A stretch of DNA of 64,000 bases from Streptomyces actuosus (GTDB taxonomy: Bacteria > Actinomycetota > Actinomycetes > Streptomycetales > Streptomycetaceae), in assembly GCF_016921115.1 (NCBI RefSeq), contig NZ_JAFFZS010000023.1, positions 56,013 to 120,012 of the forward strand. Direction: 5' to 3'. Positions 53,750-61,846 of the stretch are shown one piece after another. The translations under genes and the position numbers were made by a program. Every line of letters starts with the position of its first letter. Positions within the stretch are counted from its first letter, which is position 1. A model generated the notes under the pieces. It saw only the letters and a list, made by a program, of their open reading frames with translations. It was not told the origin of the DNA and ran no database searches.

Positions 53750-54041
53750 CCCGCCACCCTACGGACCCGTCGTCCGCGCGTCCCCCCGCATCGCTTCCCC
53801 CGCCGGCCGCACGCCATCCGGCCCGCGCCCCGTGCGGGACCCGGCACGCCCGCGTTGCAGCAGCGATCCGTCGCGCCGATGCCGACGGCTGCCCCCGCGC
53901 GCCGGGCGCGGGCGCGCGGCGCGGCGCACGCCGGTCACCCACCCGCACCGCGGAGGGAGCCGGCCGTGGCGCCGGTCGGCTGCTCGCCCCCGCAGGGTGC
54001 CGGGCGGGCGGTCGGTGTCCCGTTCGCCGCGGGCCAGGGCG

Positions 54042-55784
54042 TCAGCGGTCGGCGCGGGCCGTCGCCAGCAGTTCCTCCGCGTGCGCGCGAGCGGTCTCGG
54101 AGTCCTCCTGGCCGGCGAGCATCCGGGACAGCTCGCGCACGCGGTCCTCGCCCTCCAGCACCTTCACGCCGGAGCGGGTCACGGAGCCGTCGTTGGTCTT
54201 CTCCACGAGCAGCTGCCGGTCCGCGAAGGCGGCCACCTGCGGCAGATGGGTGACGACGACGACCTGCGCACTCCTCGCCAGCTTCGCCAGCCGCCGCCCG
54301 ATCTCGACGGCGGCCCTGCCGCCGACCCCGGCGTCGACCTCGTCGAAGAGGTACGTCGGCACGGGGTCCGTGCCCGCGAAGACGACCTCGACGGCGAGCA
54401 TCACACGCGACAGCTCACCGCCCGACGCGCCCTTGGCGATCGGCCGCGGCGGCGCCCCGGGATGCGGGGCGAGCAGCAGCTCCACCTCGTCGACTCCCGA
54501 CGGCCCGTAGGCGACCGTGCGCCCGCCGACCTCGACGCCCTCCGGGTCCTCGGTCTGCCGGATGGCGAAGGACACGCGCGCGTGCGGCATCGCCAGCGAG
54601 GCCAGCTCGGCGGTGACGGCGGCGGCGAACCGCTCGGCGGCCTCCGTCCGGGCGTCCGTCAGCACCTGTGCCAGTCCGCCCAGTTCGCTCCGCAGCGCGT
54701 CCCGCTCGGCGGTCAGCTCCCCGATCCGCTCGTCGTCGCCGTCCAGCTCGTTCAGGCGGGCGGCGCTCTGCTCGGTCCAGGCCAGCACGGCGGCGACGTC
54801 CTCGCCGTACTTCCGCGTCAGCCCGGTCAGCGCGGCCCGCCGCTCCTCGACGGCCGACAGTCGCAGCGGATCGGCGTCCAGGTCGTCGGCGTATCCGGCC
54901 AGTTCGCCGGCCACGTCGCCGAGCAGGATCCCGATCTCCCCGATCCGGTCGGCGAGCGCGGCCAGCGCCGGATCGTGCGACCGTACGGCCTCCAGGGCCC
55001 GCTGGGCGCCAGCGACGAGGGTGGCCGCGTCGATGCCCTCGGGGTCCTCCGGGTTGCCCGCGAGAGCGGCGTGCGCGGCGGTCGCGGCCGACGACAGCGC
55101 CTCGGCGTGGCCCAGCCGCTCGGCCTCCTCGGCGAGCTCCACGTCCTCCCCGGGACGCGGCTCGACCGCGGCGACCTCGTCCAGCCCGTACCGGAGCATG
55201 TCGGCTTCCTGAGCCCGCTCCCGCGCACGCGTGGTGATCTCCTCCAGCTCCGCGGAGAGCGCGCGCAGCCGACGGTGGGTCTCGGTGTACTCGGCGAGCG
55301 GCACGCCCACGGCGTCCCCGGCGTACCGGTCCAGCGCCTGACGCTGTCGGGACAGCTTCAGCAGCCCCTGCTGGTCCGTCTGTCCATGCACGGCCACCAG
55401 GTCGTCGGCGAGTTCGGCGAGGAGCCCCACCGGCACCGACCGGCCGCCGAGATGCGCCCGCGAGCGCCCCTCGGCCGAAACGGTACGGCTGACCAGCAGC
55501 GCCCCGTCGTCCAGCTCCGCCCCTGCCTCCTCGGCCCGCACGACGGCGGTGGCACCGGGCGCCACGGCGATGCGCCCCTCCACGACCGCCTTGCCTGCGC
55601 CGATCCGCACGAGGGCCGGATCCGCCCGCCCGCCCAGCAGCAGCCCGAGGCTGGTGACCACCATGGTCTTGCCCGCACCCGTCTCACCGGTGACGGCGGT
55701 GAACCCGGGGGACAGCTCGACGACGGCGTCGTCGATGACTCCGAGTGACCGTATCCGCATCTCTTCCAGCACGGTGAAGACCAT
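54042..55784 (-). CDS. recN: DNA repair protein RecN
   Basis: 580 residues; ATG 55784 is used, but starts at GTG 55772 (VLEEMRIRS) or ATG 55760 are possible. SMC-like: N-terminal Walker A GETGAGKTM, a central coiled coil (about 160-370) and C-terminal signature GASGGELSRVMLAVEV with Walker B TYLFDEVDAGVGG. The D-loop/H-loop (VVVVTHLPQVAAFAD) follows. It acts in double-strand break repair. RecN is often SOS-induced, but no LexA box was seen in the upstream 380 bases. Confidence 0.96.
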   Translation of the reverse strand: MVFTVLEEMRIRSLGVIDDAVVELSPGFTAVTGETGAGKTMVVTSLGLLLGGRADPALVRIGAGKAVVEGRIAVAPGATAVVRAEEAGAELDDGALLVSRTVSAEGRSRAHLGGRSVPVGLLAELADDLVAVHGQTDQQGLLKLSRQRQALDRYAGDAVGVPLAEYTETHRRLRALSAELEEITTRARERAQEADMLRYGLDEVAAVEPRPGEDVELAEEAERLGHAEALSSAATAAHAALAGNPEDPEGIDAATLVAGAQRALEAVRSHDPALAALADRIGEIGILLGDVAGELAGYADDLDADPLRLSAVEERRAALTGLTRKYGEDVAAVLAWTEQSAARLNELDGDDERIGELTAERDALRSELGGLAQVLTDARTEAAERFAAAVTAELASLAMPHARVSFAIRQTEDPEGVEVGGRTVAYGPSGVDEVELLLAPHPGAPPRPIAKGASGGELSRVMLAVEVVFAGTDPVPTYLFDEVDAGVGGRAAVEIGRRLAKLARSAQVVVVTHLPQVAAFADRQLLVEKTNDGSVTRSGVKVLEGEDRVRELSRMLAGQEDSETARAHAEELLATARADR

Positions 55785-56164
55785 ACGAGGTCCGGGCCGG
55801 GGAGTGCGACCGCCCCGGCTGTGTCACTCCTGCGGGGGCGTGCCGGGGCCGCACGAGCGGGCTCCGCCTGACCCGCGACCCCCGGACGGCCGGGCGCGTC
55901 CGCCACCGGAGGGCCGGGGGCGGGATGCCGGGCGGGCGCGGCCCGCCGCAGGGACGGGTGCGTGCGACGGACGGGCGCCGCGCGCGTCGTCGCGGCGGAC
56001 GGCCGGTGCCGACCGGTCACGTGGGCAGCGTCCGCCTCGTCGTGCCGGGACGGCACGCACGAGCTGGTCCGGCGCAGTCCCCTGAGGTTCGGCAGCGCGC
56101 CGAGAGGCACGGGGAACCGCGCGGCCGACGGACGTCATACCGCGGCATGTCCCGGGGGAGCGCT
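55785..56164. other. Gene-free stretch between nadK and recN
   Basis: 380 bases of very GC-rich sequence separate two genes that are usually adjacent. I see no coding frame, LexA box, RNA gene or mobile element end. It presumably contains the recN promoter. Confidence 0.35.
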
Positions 56165-57070
56165 TCAGTGCGGTGCCCCCCGCCACCCGGAGACCGGCAG
56201 CGCGAACTTCGCCACCAACCGGTCCGTGAAGGACGCGTGGTGCAGCCGGGCGAGCCGCACGGGCACGGCACCCCGCCGGACCTCCACACGCGCCCCCGGC
56301 GGCAGCTCCACCGTCCGCCGCCCGTCGCACCACAGCACGCCGGGCGGAATGTGCGGCAGCACCTCGACCGCGAGCACGGAGTCCGGCGAGGTCACCAGCG
56401 GCTTCGCGAACAGCGCGTGCGCGCTGATCGGCACCATCAGCAGCGCCTCCACCTCCGGCCACACCACGGGCCCGCCGGCGGAGAACGCGTACGCGGTGGA
56501 GCCGGTGGGTGTCGACAGCACGATCCCGTCGCACCCGAACCCCGTCACCGGACGCCCGTCGACCTCCAGCACCACCTCGAGCAGTTTCTCCGCGCCGGCC
56601 TTCTGCACGGCGGCCTCGTTGAGCGCCCAGTCGGTGTGCACGATGTCGCCGTTGCGGTGGACGACGACGTCGACGGTCATGCGCTCCTCGACCTCGTACG
56701 AGCGCGCCACCACCCGGTCGACGACCTTGTCCAGGTCGTCCCGCTCGGCCTCGGCGAGGAAGCCGACCCGGCCGAGGTTGACGCCGAGCATCGGCACCCC
56801 GGACGCCCGCGCGAACTCGGCGCCGCGCAGCAGCGTCCCGTCACCGCCGAGGACGATGAGCAGTTCACACCCGTCGAGGCACTGCGGGGTCGCCTCCTTG
56901 ACCGTCTCCACCTCGTCGGGCAGAGGCAGGTCCAGCGCCTCGTACTCCAGGACGCGCACCCCGATGCCGGACCGCAGGAGTCCCTTGACCACGAGCTCCG
57001 CACTGCGGATGGCCGCAGGCCTTCCCGTGTGGGCGAGCAGGAAAACAGTACGAGCTCGGTTCGGTGTCAA
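56165..57070 (-). CDS. nadK: NAD kinase
   Basis: 301 residues from TTG 57070, which overlaps the tlyA stop (TTGA) and follows GGAGGGG. The GGDG motif (75-78, LGGDGTLL) carries the catalytic Asp. NEAA (near 150) and GCDGIVLSTPTGSTAYAFSAGG are diagnostic. It phosphorylates NAD to NADP. The order tlyA-nadK-recN is conserved in actinobacteria. Confidence 0.96.
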   Translation of the reverse strand: MTPNRARTVFLLAHTGRPAAIRSAELVVKGLLRSGIGVRVLEYEALDLPLPDEVETVKEATPQCLDGCELLIVLGGDGTLLRGAEFARASGVPMLGVNLGRVGFLAEAERDDLDKVVDRVVARSYEVEERMTVDVVVHRNGDIVHTDWALNEAAVQKAGAEKLLEVVLEVDGRPVTGFGCDGIVLSTPTGSTAYAFSAGGPVVWPEVEALLMVPISAHALFAKPLVTSPDSVLAVEVLPHIPPGVLWCDGRRTVELPPGARVEVRRGAVPVRLARLHHASFTDRLVAKFALPVSGWRGAPH

Positions 57071-57882
57071 CGCGGCCCCTCCGCCACTGCACGGTCAACG
57101 TCGGCCGGGTCCAGGGCGGGCGCCCCGGCACACAGCCACAGAAAGTACTCGACGTTCCCGGACGGCCCGGGCAACGGACTGGCGGTGACACCCTTCACCC
57201 CGAGCCCCAGTTCCCACGCCTTCTCGGCCACGCCCCGCACGGCTTCCGCCCGCAGCTGCGAACTCCGCACGACACCCCCGCTGCCCAGTCGCTCCTTACC
57301 CACCTCGAACTGCGGTTTGACCATCATCACCAGATCGGCGTCCGGCGTCACGCACCGCACCAGGGCGGGCAGCACCAGCCCGAGCGGGATGAAGGACAGA
57401 TCTCCCACGACTAGCTCCACCGGCACTCCGTCGATCACGTCGAGCGTCAACTCGCGTACGTTCGTACGGTCCTTGACGGTGACGCGTTCATCGCTCTGCA
57501 GAGTCCAGGCGAGTTGCCCGTACCCGACGTCGACGGCGACGACGTGCGCGGCCCCCGCGCGCAGCAGGACGTCGGTGAAGCCGCCCGTGGACGCGCCGGC
57601 GTCGAGCGCCCGCCGCCCCCGCACGGCAAGGCCCTGCGGTACGAAGGCCTCCAGCGCCCCGGCGAGCTTGTGCCCGCCGCGGGAGACGTAGTCGGGATCG
57701 CTGCCGTCGGCGGTGACGACGATCGCGGCGGCGGTCTCCACCTGCGTGGCCGGTTTGGTCGCGACGGTCTTGCCGACGGTGACCCGCCCGGCGGCGATCA
57801 GCTGACTGGCGTGCTCACGCGAGCGCGCGAGCTTCCGGCGGACCAGCTCCGCGTCAAGACGGCGGCGTGCGACTCCTGCCAC
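57067..57882 (-). CDS. tlyA: TlyA-family rRNA 2'-O-methyltransferase
   Basis: 271 residues from GTG 57882. The N-terminal S4 domain (about 7-68: RRRLDAELVRRKLARSREHA) binds RNA. The methyltransferase fold has DAGASTGGFTDVLL (SAM loop) and a KDKE-like catalytic set (DLSFIPL, MMVKPQFE). In mycobacteria TlyA methylates 16S and 23S rRNA and its loss confers capreomycin resistance. The same function is likely here. It starts the tlyA-nadK coupled pair. Confidence 0.94.
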   Translation of the reverse strand: MAGVARRRLDAELVRRKLARSREHASQLIAAGRVTVGKTVATKPATQVETAAAIVVTADGSDPDYVSRGGHKLAGALEAFVPQGLAVRGRRALDAGASTGGFTDVLLRAGAAHVVAVDVGYGQLAWTLQSDERVTVKDRTNVRELTLDVIDGVPVELVVGDLSFIPLGLVLPALVRCVTPDADLVMMVKPQFEVGKERLGSGGVVRSSQLRAEAVRGVAEKAWELGLGVKGVTASPLPGPSGNVEYFLWLCAGAPALDPADVDRAVAEGPR

Positions 57883-57939
57883 GTTCGGTTCAGCTCCTGT
57901 TCCCGTACGACGAATCCGAAGGGTGCGACCCGAAGGGTC

Positions 57940-58233
57940 TCATTGCGGGGTGGCGGCCGGGGCCGTGCGCCGCGGTTCGGGCGCCGGCGGTCCCGGGCGG
58001 GTGTCGAGCGCGGTCAGCGCGTCGCGCAGCCCCCCGTGTACATCCTCGTACACCTCGACGTGCCCGTCCGTGGTGAGGTGGTCGGCGTCGGCCAGCCGCT
58101 CCAGGACGGCGTCGACGCCGGCGTTGCCGGTGGGGGCGCGGGGCACGTCCAAGGGGGCCGTGGCGGCCGGGCCCCCCTCGGGCTCCTCCGCGTGTTCCGC
58201 CGGTACGTCGGCTCCGGGCAGGGTGTCGCTCAT
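57940..58233 (-). CDS. Small conserved actinobacterial protein of unknown function
   Basis: 97 residues from ATG 58233. The central part GNAGVDAVLERLADADHLTTDGHVEVYEDVHGGLRDALTALD looks helical; both ends are disordered and Pro/Glu- or Arg-rich. It sits between tlyA and the HAD phosphatase region, where mycobacteria also carry a short ORF. Divergent from the SCP2-like gene with only 42 bases between starts. Function unknown. Confidence 0.7.
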   Translation of the reverse strand: MSDTLPGADVPAEHAEEPEGGPAATAPLDVPRAPTGNAGVDAVLERLADADHLTTDGHVEVYEDVHGGLRDALTALDTRPGPPAPEPRRTAPAATPQ

Positions 58234-58275
58234 GCCCAGACGCTACCCCGAACCACTGGGGTACCGTCGATCGCG

Positions 58276-58623
58276 ATGGCCACGATCGAGGAGTGCCGCG
58301 CCGCACTCGAGAAGCTTTCGGACAACATGCAGCAGACCGAGGGGAACGTCCGCGAGGCGGTGTCCCTGGACCGTTCGGTGAGCTGCCACATCAAGGACCT
58401 GGACGTCACCTTCGTCGGGCGGATGACCGGCGGCCGGATCCGGGTGGACGACACGCTCCTGGGGTCGCCGCGGGAGCGGGCCGAGATAAGGCTGGCCATG
58501 TCGGGGGACGACCTGGTCGCCCTCGTCGACGGCGACCTGCACTTCGCCCGGGCCTGGGGCTCGGGGCGGGTGCGGCTGGAGGCCGGGCTGATGGACCTGT
58601 TCCGGCTCAGGAAGCTTCTCTAG
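58276..58623 (+). CDS. SCP2 sterol-carrier-like small lipid-binding protein
   Basis: 115 residues from ATG 58276. The sequence VSCHIKDLDVTFVGRMTGGRIRV and the end GSGRVRLEAGLMDLFRLRKLL fit the SCP2 fold. No membrane segment. The -10-like TACCGT ends 8 bases before the ATG, so the message may be leaderless. The stop TAG lies in CTAG, where foldback element B is inserted. The insertion recreated the same stop, so the protein is unaffected. Ligand unknown. Confidence 0.75.
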   Translation: MATIEECRAALEKLSDNMQQTEGNVREAVSLDRSVSCHIKDLDVTFVGRMTGGRIRVDDTLLGSPRERAEIRLAMSGDDLVALVDGDLHFARAWGSGRVRLEAGLMDLFRLRKLL

Positions 58624-58787
58624 TGCCGCGGCAGGCAACGTTCGCCCGTCAAGGAGCGGCGTCCGGTGCGTGCTCCCGGTGTGCCGGCCGGAAGCCCTCG
58701 TACTGGATGTACTCGGGCTTTCGTCCGGTGCAGCGAGAGTGCGTGCCGGACGCCGCGACGGGGCGAACGTTGCCTGATGCGGCACTA
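58621..58787. repeat. MITE-like foldback element, copy B, inserted in a CTAG site
   Basis: 167 bases with long imperfect inverted arms of about 80 bases. The left end TAGTGCCGCGGCAGGCAACG matches the inverted right end TAGTGCCGCATCAGGCAACG (18 of 20 bases). It is bounded by CTAG on both sides, consistent with a duplicated TA at a CTAG target, the pattern of IS630/Tc1-type insertion. It has no transposase gene and would be mobilised in trans. Copy A is at 42796-43017. Confidence 0.8.
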
Positions 58788-58799
58788 GCCGCCGCGCGG

Positions 58800-59224
58800 G
58801 CGTGTGTCCGGCGCGCCGCCGGCACCACCAGCGGCGTCCCCGTCTCCGGCCGTCGATGACTCGGCAGCGCAGCCGGAAGATCTTCTCGACCGGTTCGGCG
58901 GTGACCATGTCGCCCGGCACCCCCTGCGCGACGACCCGGCCGTCCCCGAGCGCGACGAGGTGGGTGGTGGGCGGCGTGGTTGAGGTCGCGGAGCGCGGCG
59001 ACCTGTGTGCGGCCCTGCTCCTCGTGCAGTGCCGCACACAGGTCGAGCACGTCGATCTGGTGCTGGACGTCGAGGCAGGTGGTGGGCTCGTCCCGCAGCA
59101 GCGGGGTCTGCTGGGCCGGCGCCGTCGCGATCCACACGCGCTGCCGCTGCCCGCCGGACAGCTCGTCGACGTACCGGTCGGCGAGTTCGGCGACACCCGT
59201 CTGCCGCACCGGCTCCAGCGCCAG
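58800..59224 (-). pseudogene. Remnant of a siderophore-type ABC transporter ATPase
   Basis: Only the C-terminal half of a FecE/FepC-like ATPase is left. One frame has LALEPVRQTGVAELADRYV, then signature DELSGGQRQRVWIA and the damaged Walker B TPLLRDEPTT followed by LDVQHQIDVLDLC. Homology shifts frame near 58970 (THLVALGDGRVVAQGVPG, then MVTAEPVEKIFRL) and returns to the first frame near 58860 (TGTPLVVPAARR). Walker A and the N-terminal half are missing. No transporter partner genes remain nearby. Confidence 0.8.
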
Positions 59225-59368
59225 GGGCGGGCAGCGATCCGGCGGCCGTGAAGGGCAGCACACGGACACAGTCGGGTTGGCCCACCCTCACCACATCTCC
59301 GGATCCGGGATTCACGGCGGCCCCGCTCCCGCACCCGGGACCGTCCGCCCGCCGCCCCGCGCCCGGCC

Positions 59369-60397
59369 TCACAACCCCAGCCGGGCCAGCGCCTTGCCCG
59401 CGTCGAGGCCGCACGAGCCCTCGCCGGCCGCGGTCCAGGCCGCCGCACACAGCGCGCGCAGGCCGTCCAGTGCTTCCCCGTCTCCGTCGAGTTCCAGCCG
59501 CTCCGCACCGGCCGACGCCGTCCACCCGCCGCACCGGAACCCGTCGCCCGTCCCCGTCACCTCGGGCTGGCCGCCGAGCATGCCCCGCAGATCCGCGTCC
59601 ACGTACGTCGGCCGGTGCTGCGGCGGCGCGGCCAGCAGCAGGGCTCCGTCGGTGACACCGGTCAGCACGAGCAGCGAGTCGACTCCGCCGTTGAACGCGC
59701 CCTCGATGTCCGTGTCGAGCCGGTCACCGACCACCAGAGGCCGCTCGGCCCCGGTCCGCAGGATCGTCTCCCGGTGCATGGGCGGCAGCGGCTTGCCCGC
59801 CACCTGCGGCTCCGCGCCCGTCGCGATCCGCACGACCTCCACCGCCGCTCCGTTGCCCGGCGCGATGCCGCGGCCGCTCGGGATCGTCAGGTCGGTGTTG
59901 GACGCGAACCACGGCACTCCGCGGGCGATGGCGTACGACGCCTCCGCGAACCGCCCCCAGGCCAGATCGGGCCCGCCGAACCCCTGCACCACCGCCGCCG
60001 GGTCGTCGTCGGCGGACTCCACCGGCTCCAGACCCCGCTCCCGCAGCGCCACCCGCAGCCCCTCGCCCCCGACGACCAGCACCCGCGACCCCGCGGGCAA
60101 CTGCTCGGCGATCAGCCGCGCCACCGCCTGCGCGGAGGTGATCACGTCCTCCGCCCCGGTCGGTATCCCCAGCTCGGTCAGGTGGGCGGCCACCGCGTCC
60201 GGGGTCCGCAGCGCGTTGTTCGTGACGTACGCCAGATGCATGCCGCCGGACCGGACGACGGCGAGCGAGTCCACCGCGTGCACGATCGCCCGCCCGCCCG
60301 CGTACACCACGCCGTCCAGGTCGAGCAGCGCCGTGTCGTACGCCTCGCTCAGGGCACGGGCACTGCCCTCGGGCCTCGTCCTGACGCTCTGGCTCAT
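59369..60397 (-). CDS. HAD-superfamily phosphatase (NagD-like; possible glycerol-3-phosphate phosphatase)
   Basis: 342 residues from ATG 60397 (AGGAG 9 bases upstream). HAD motif I is LLDLDGVVYAG (Asp26, Asp28), motif II YVTNNALRT, Lys in VAGKPLPPMH and motif IV GDRLDTDIEGA. The cap insertion is the NagD type. The C-terminal extension (about 275-342) is not part of the core. The M. tuberculosis homologue in the same synteny (Rv1692) is a glycerol-3-phosphate phosphatase. The same reaction is likely but not proven here. Confidence 0.9.
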   Translation of the reverse strand: MSQSVRTRPEGSARALSEAYDTALLDLDGVVYAGGRAIVHAVDSLAVVRSGGMHLAYVTNNALRTPDAVAAHLTELGIPTGAEDVITSAQAVARLIAEQLPAGSRVLVVGGEGLRVALRERGLEPVESADDDPAAVVQGFGGPDLAWGRFAEASYAIARGVPWFASNTDLTIPSGRGIAPGNGAAVEVVRIATGAEPQVAGKPLPPMHRETILRTGAERPLVVGDRLDTDIEGAFNGGVDSLLVLTGVTDGALLLAAPPQHRPTYVDADLRGMLGGQPEVTGTGDGFRCGGWTASAGAERLELDGDGEALDGLRALCAAAWTAAGEGSCGLDAGKALARLGL

Positions 60398-60469
60398 TCC
60401 GCACCGCTCCTAGGTCGCTCGCTTTCCCCCGATCATCCCGCATGCCACCGACACACGTACGATGCCGGG

Positions 60470-61762
60470 ATGAACTCTGCAGGTCACTCGGAAGCAACGG
60501 CGCCCCGAGGCCTGGAACTGACCCCGTTCCGAGGCCTGCGCTACGACCCCGACCGGGTCGGCAGTCTCGCCGCCGTGACGTCCCCTCCGTACGACGTCGT
60601 CGTCCGCCCCGACGGCCTGCATCATCTCGAGGCCGCCGACCCGCACAACATCGTCCGTCTGATCCTGCCGCAGGCCGTCACCCCCACCGCCCGCAACGAG
60701 CAGGCAGCCGGCACCCTGCGCCGGTGGCGCGCCGAGGGCGTCCTGACCGCCGACGCCGAGCCGGCCCTGTACGTGTACGAGCAGCGCGACGGCGAAGGCA
60801 TGCTCCAGCGCGGCCTCATCGGCGCCCTGCGCGTGTCCGAGCCGTCGGACGGGGTCGTCCTGCCGCACGAGGACGTCATGCCGCACGTGGTCGCCGACCG
60901 CGCCGCCCTGATGCGCGCCACCTCCGCCAACCTCGAACCGCTGCTGCTGACCTACCGGGGCGACGACACGGTGGCCGCCACGACCAAGCTGGTCGAGCGC
61001 ACGGCCGAACTTCCCCCGCTGCTGTCCACCACCACCGAGGACGGCTTCAGCCACCGCCTGTGGGCCGTCACCGCGCCCACCGACGTGGCCCGCGTGCAGG
61101 CGGAGCTGGCGGAGCACCAGGCACTCATCGCCGACGGCCACCACCGCTGGGCCACCTACCTCCGCCTGCGGGCGGAGCACCCCTCCCCCAGCCCCTGGGA
61201 CTACGGCCTGGTCCTCCTCGTGGACACCGCCCGCTACCCGCTGCGCGTCCGTGCCATCCACCGTCTTCTGCACGGCCTGCCGGTCGCCGACGCCGTGGCC
61301 GCGCTGGACGGCCTGTTCCGCGTACGGCGGCTGGAGGCACCGCTCGCCGAGGCCCTGGCAGCCCTCGCCGACGCGGCCTGCGACAGCAACGCGTTCCTGC
61401 TCGCCGGCGACGGCGCCTTCCATCTGATCGACCGCCCGGACCCCGGGCTGCTGGCCCGCGCTGTCCCCGCCCACCGCCCGGCGGCCTGGCGCACCCTCGA
61501 CGCCACGGTCCTGCACGCAGTGCTGCTGGATCAGGTCTGGCACATCCCCGAGGACTCCCCAGCCCACATCGCCTACATCCACGACACGGCCGCCACGGTC
61601 GCGAAAGCGGAACGCGACGGCGGTACGGCCGTCCTGATGCATCCGGTGCGCGAGGACGTCGTCCGCGAGCTGGCCCGCCAAGGCGTCACGATGCCCCGCA
61701 AGTCGACCTCGTTCGGGCCGAAGCCGGCCACGGGTCTGGTCCTGCGGGCACTGGAGCCCTGA
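60470..61762 (+). CDS. DUF1015 family protein
   Basis: 430 residues from ATG 60470. The DUF1015 family has LTPFRGLRYDP at the start, VTSPPYDVV, NIVRLILPQ, YVYEQ, VLPHEDVMPHVVADR and IADGHHRWATYL. The last is the most conserved block. It is soluble. A -10-like TACGAT lies 6 bases before the ATG, suggesting a leaderless message. It is divergent from the HAD gene with a 72-base shared control region. Function unproven. Confidence 0.88.
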   Translation: MNSAGHSEATAPRGLELTPFRGLRYDPDRVGSLAAVTSPPYDVVVRPDGLHHLEAADPHNIVRLILPQAVTPTARNEQAAGTLRRWRAEGVLTADAEPALYVYEQRDGEGMLQRGLIGALRVSEPSDGVVLPHEDVMPHVVADRAALMRATSANLEPLLLTYRGDDTVAATTKLVERTAELPPLLSTTTEDGFSHRLWAVTAPTDVARVQAELAEHQALIADGHHRWATYLRLRAEHPSPSPWDYGLVLLVDTARYPLRVRAIHRLLHGLPVADAVAALDGLFRVRRLEAPLAEALAALADAACDSNAFLLAGDGAFHLIDRPDPGLLARAVPAHRPAAWRTLDATVLHAVLLDQVWHIPEDSPAHIAYIHDTAATVAKAERDGGTAVLMHPVREDVVRELARQGVTMPRKSTSFGPKPATGLVLRALEP

Positions 61763-61783
61763 GACACGCCGCGAACACCGGGA

Positions 61784-61831
61784 ACGAAGAAGGGGGGTGG
61801 GTCCCGATCGGGTCCCACCCCCCTTCTTCGT
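61784..61831. terminator. Bidirectional terminator between DUF1015 and RGD-repeat genes
   Basis: ACGAAGAAGGGGGGTGGG pairs with its exact complement (18 bp); the loop TCCCGATCGGGT can pair further. With A/T-rich edges it works on both strands. Confidence 0.85.
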
Positions 61832-61846
61832 GACGGTGTGCGGTTG

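Noticed and set aside
55785..56164. A small gene between nadK and recN
   Set aside because: Open frames exist only because stops are rare at this GC. None has a ribosome site or protein-like composition.
58800..59269. An intact ABC ATPase gene on the leftward strand
   Set aside because: Walker A is absent, the family match changes frame, and Walker B is damaged; called as a pseudogene instead.
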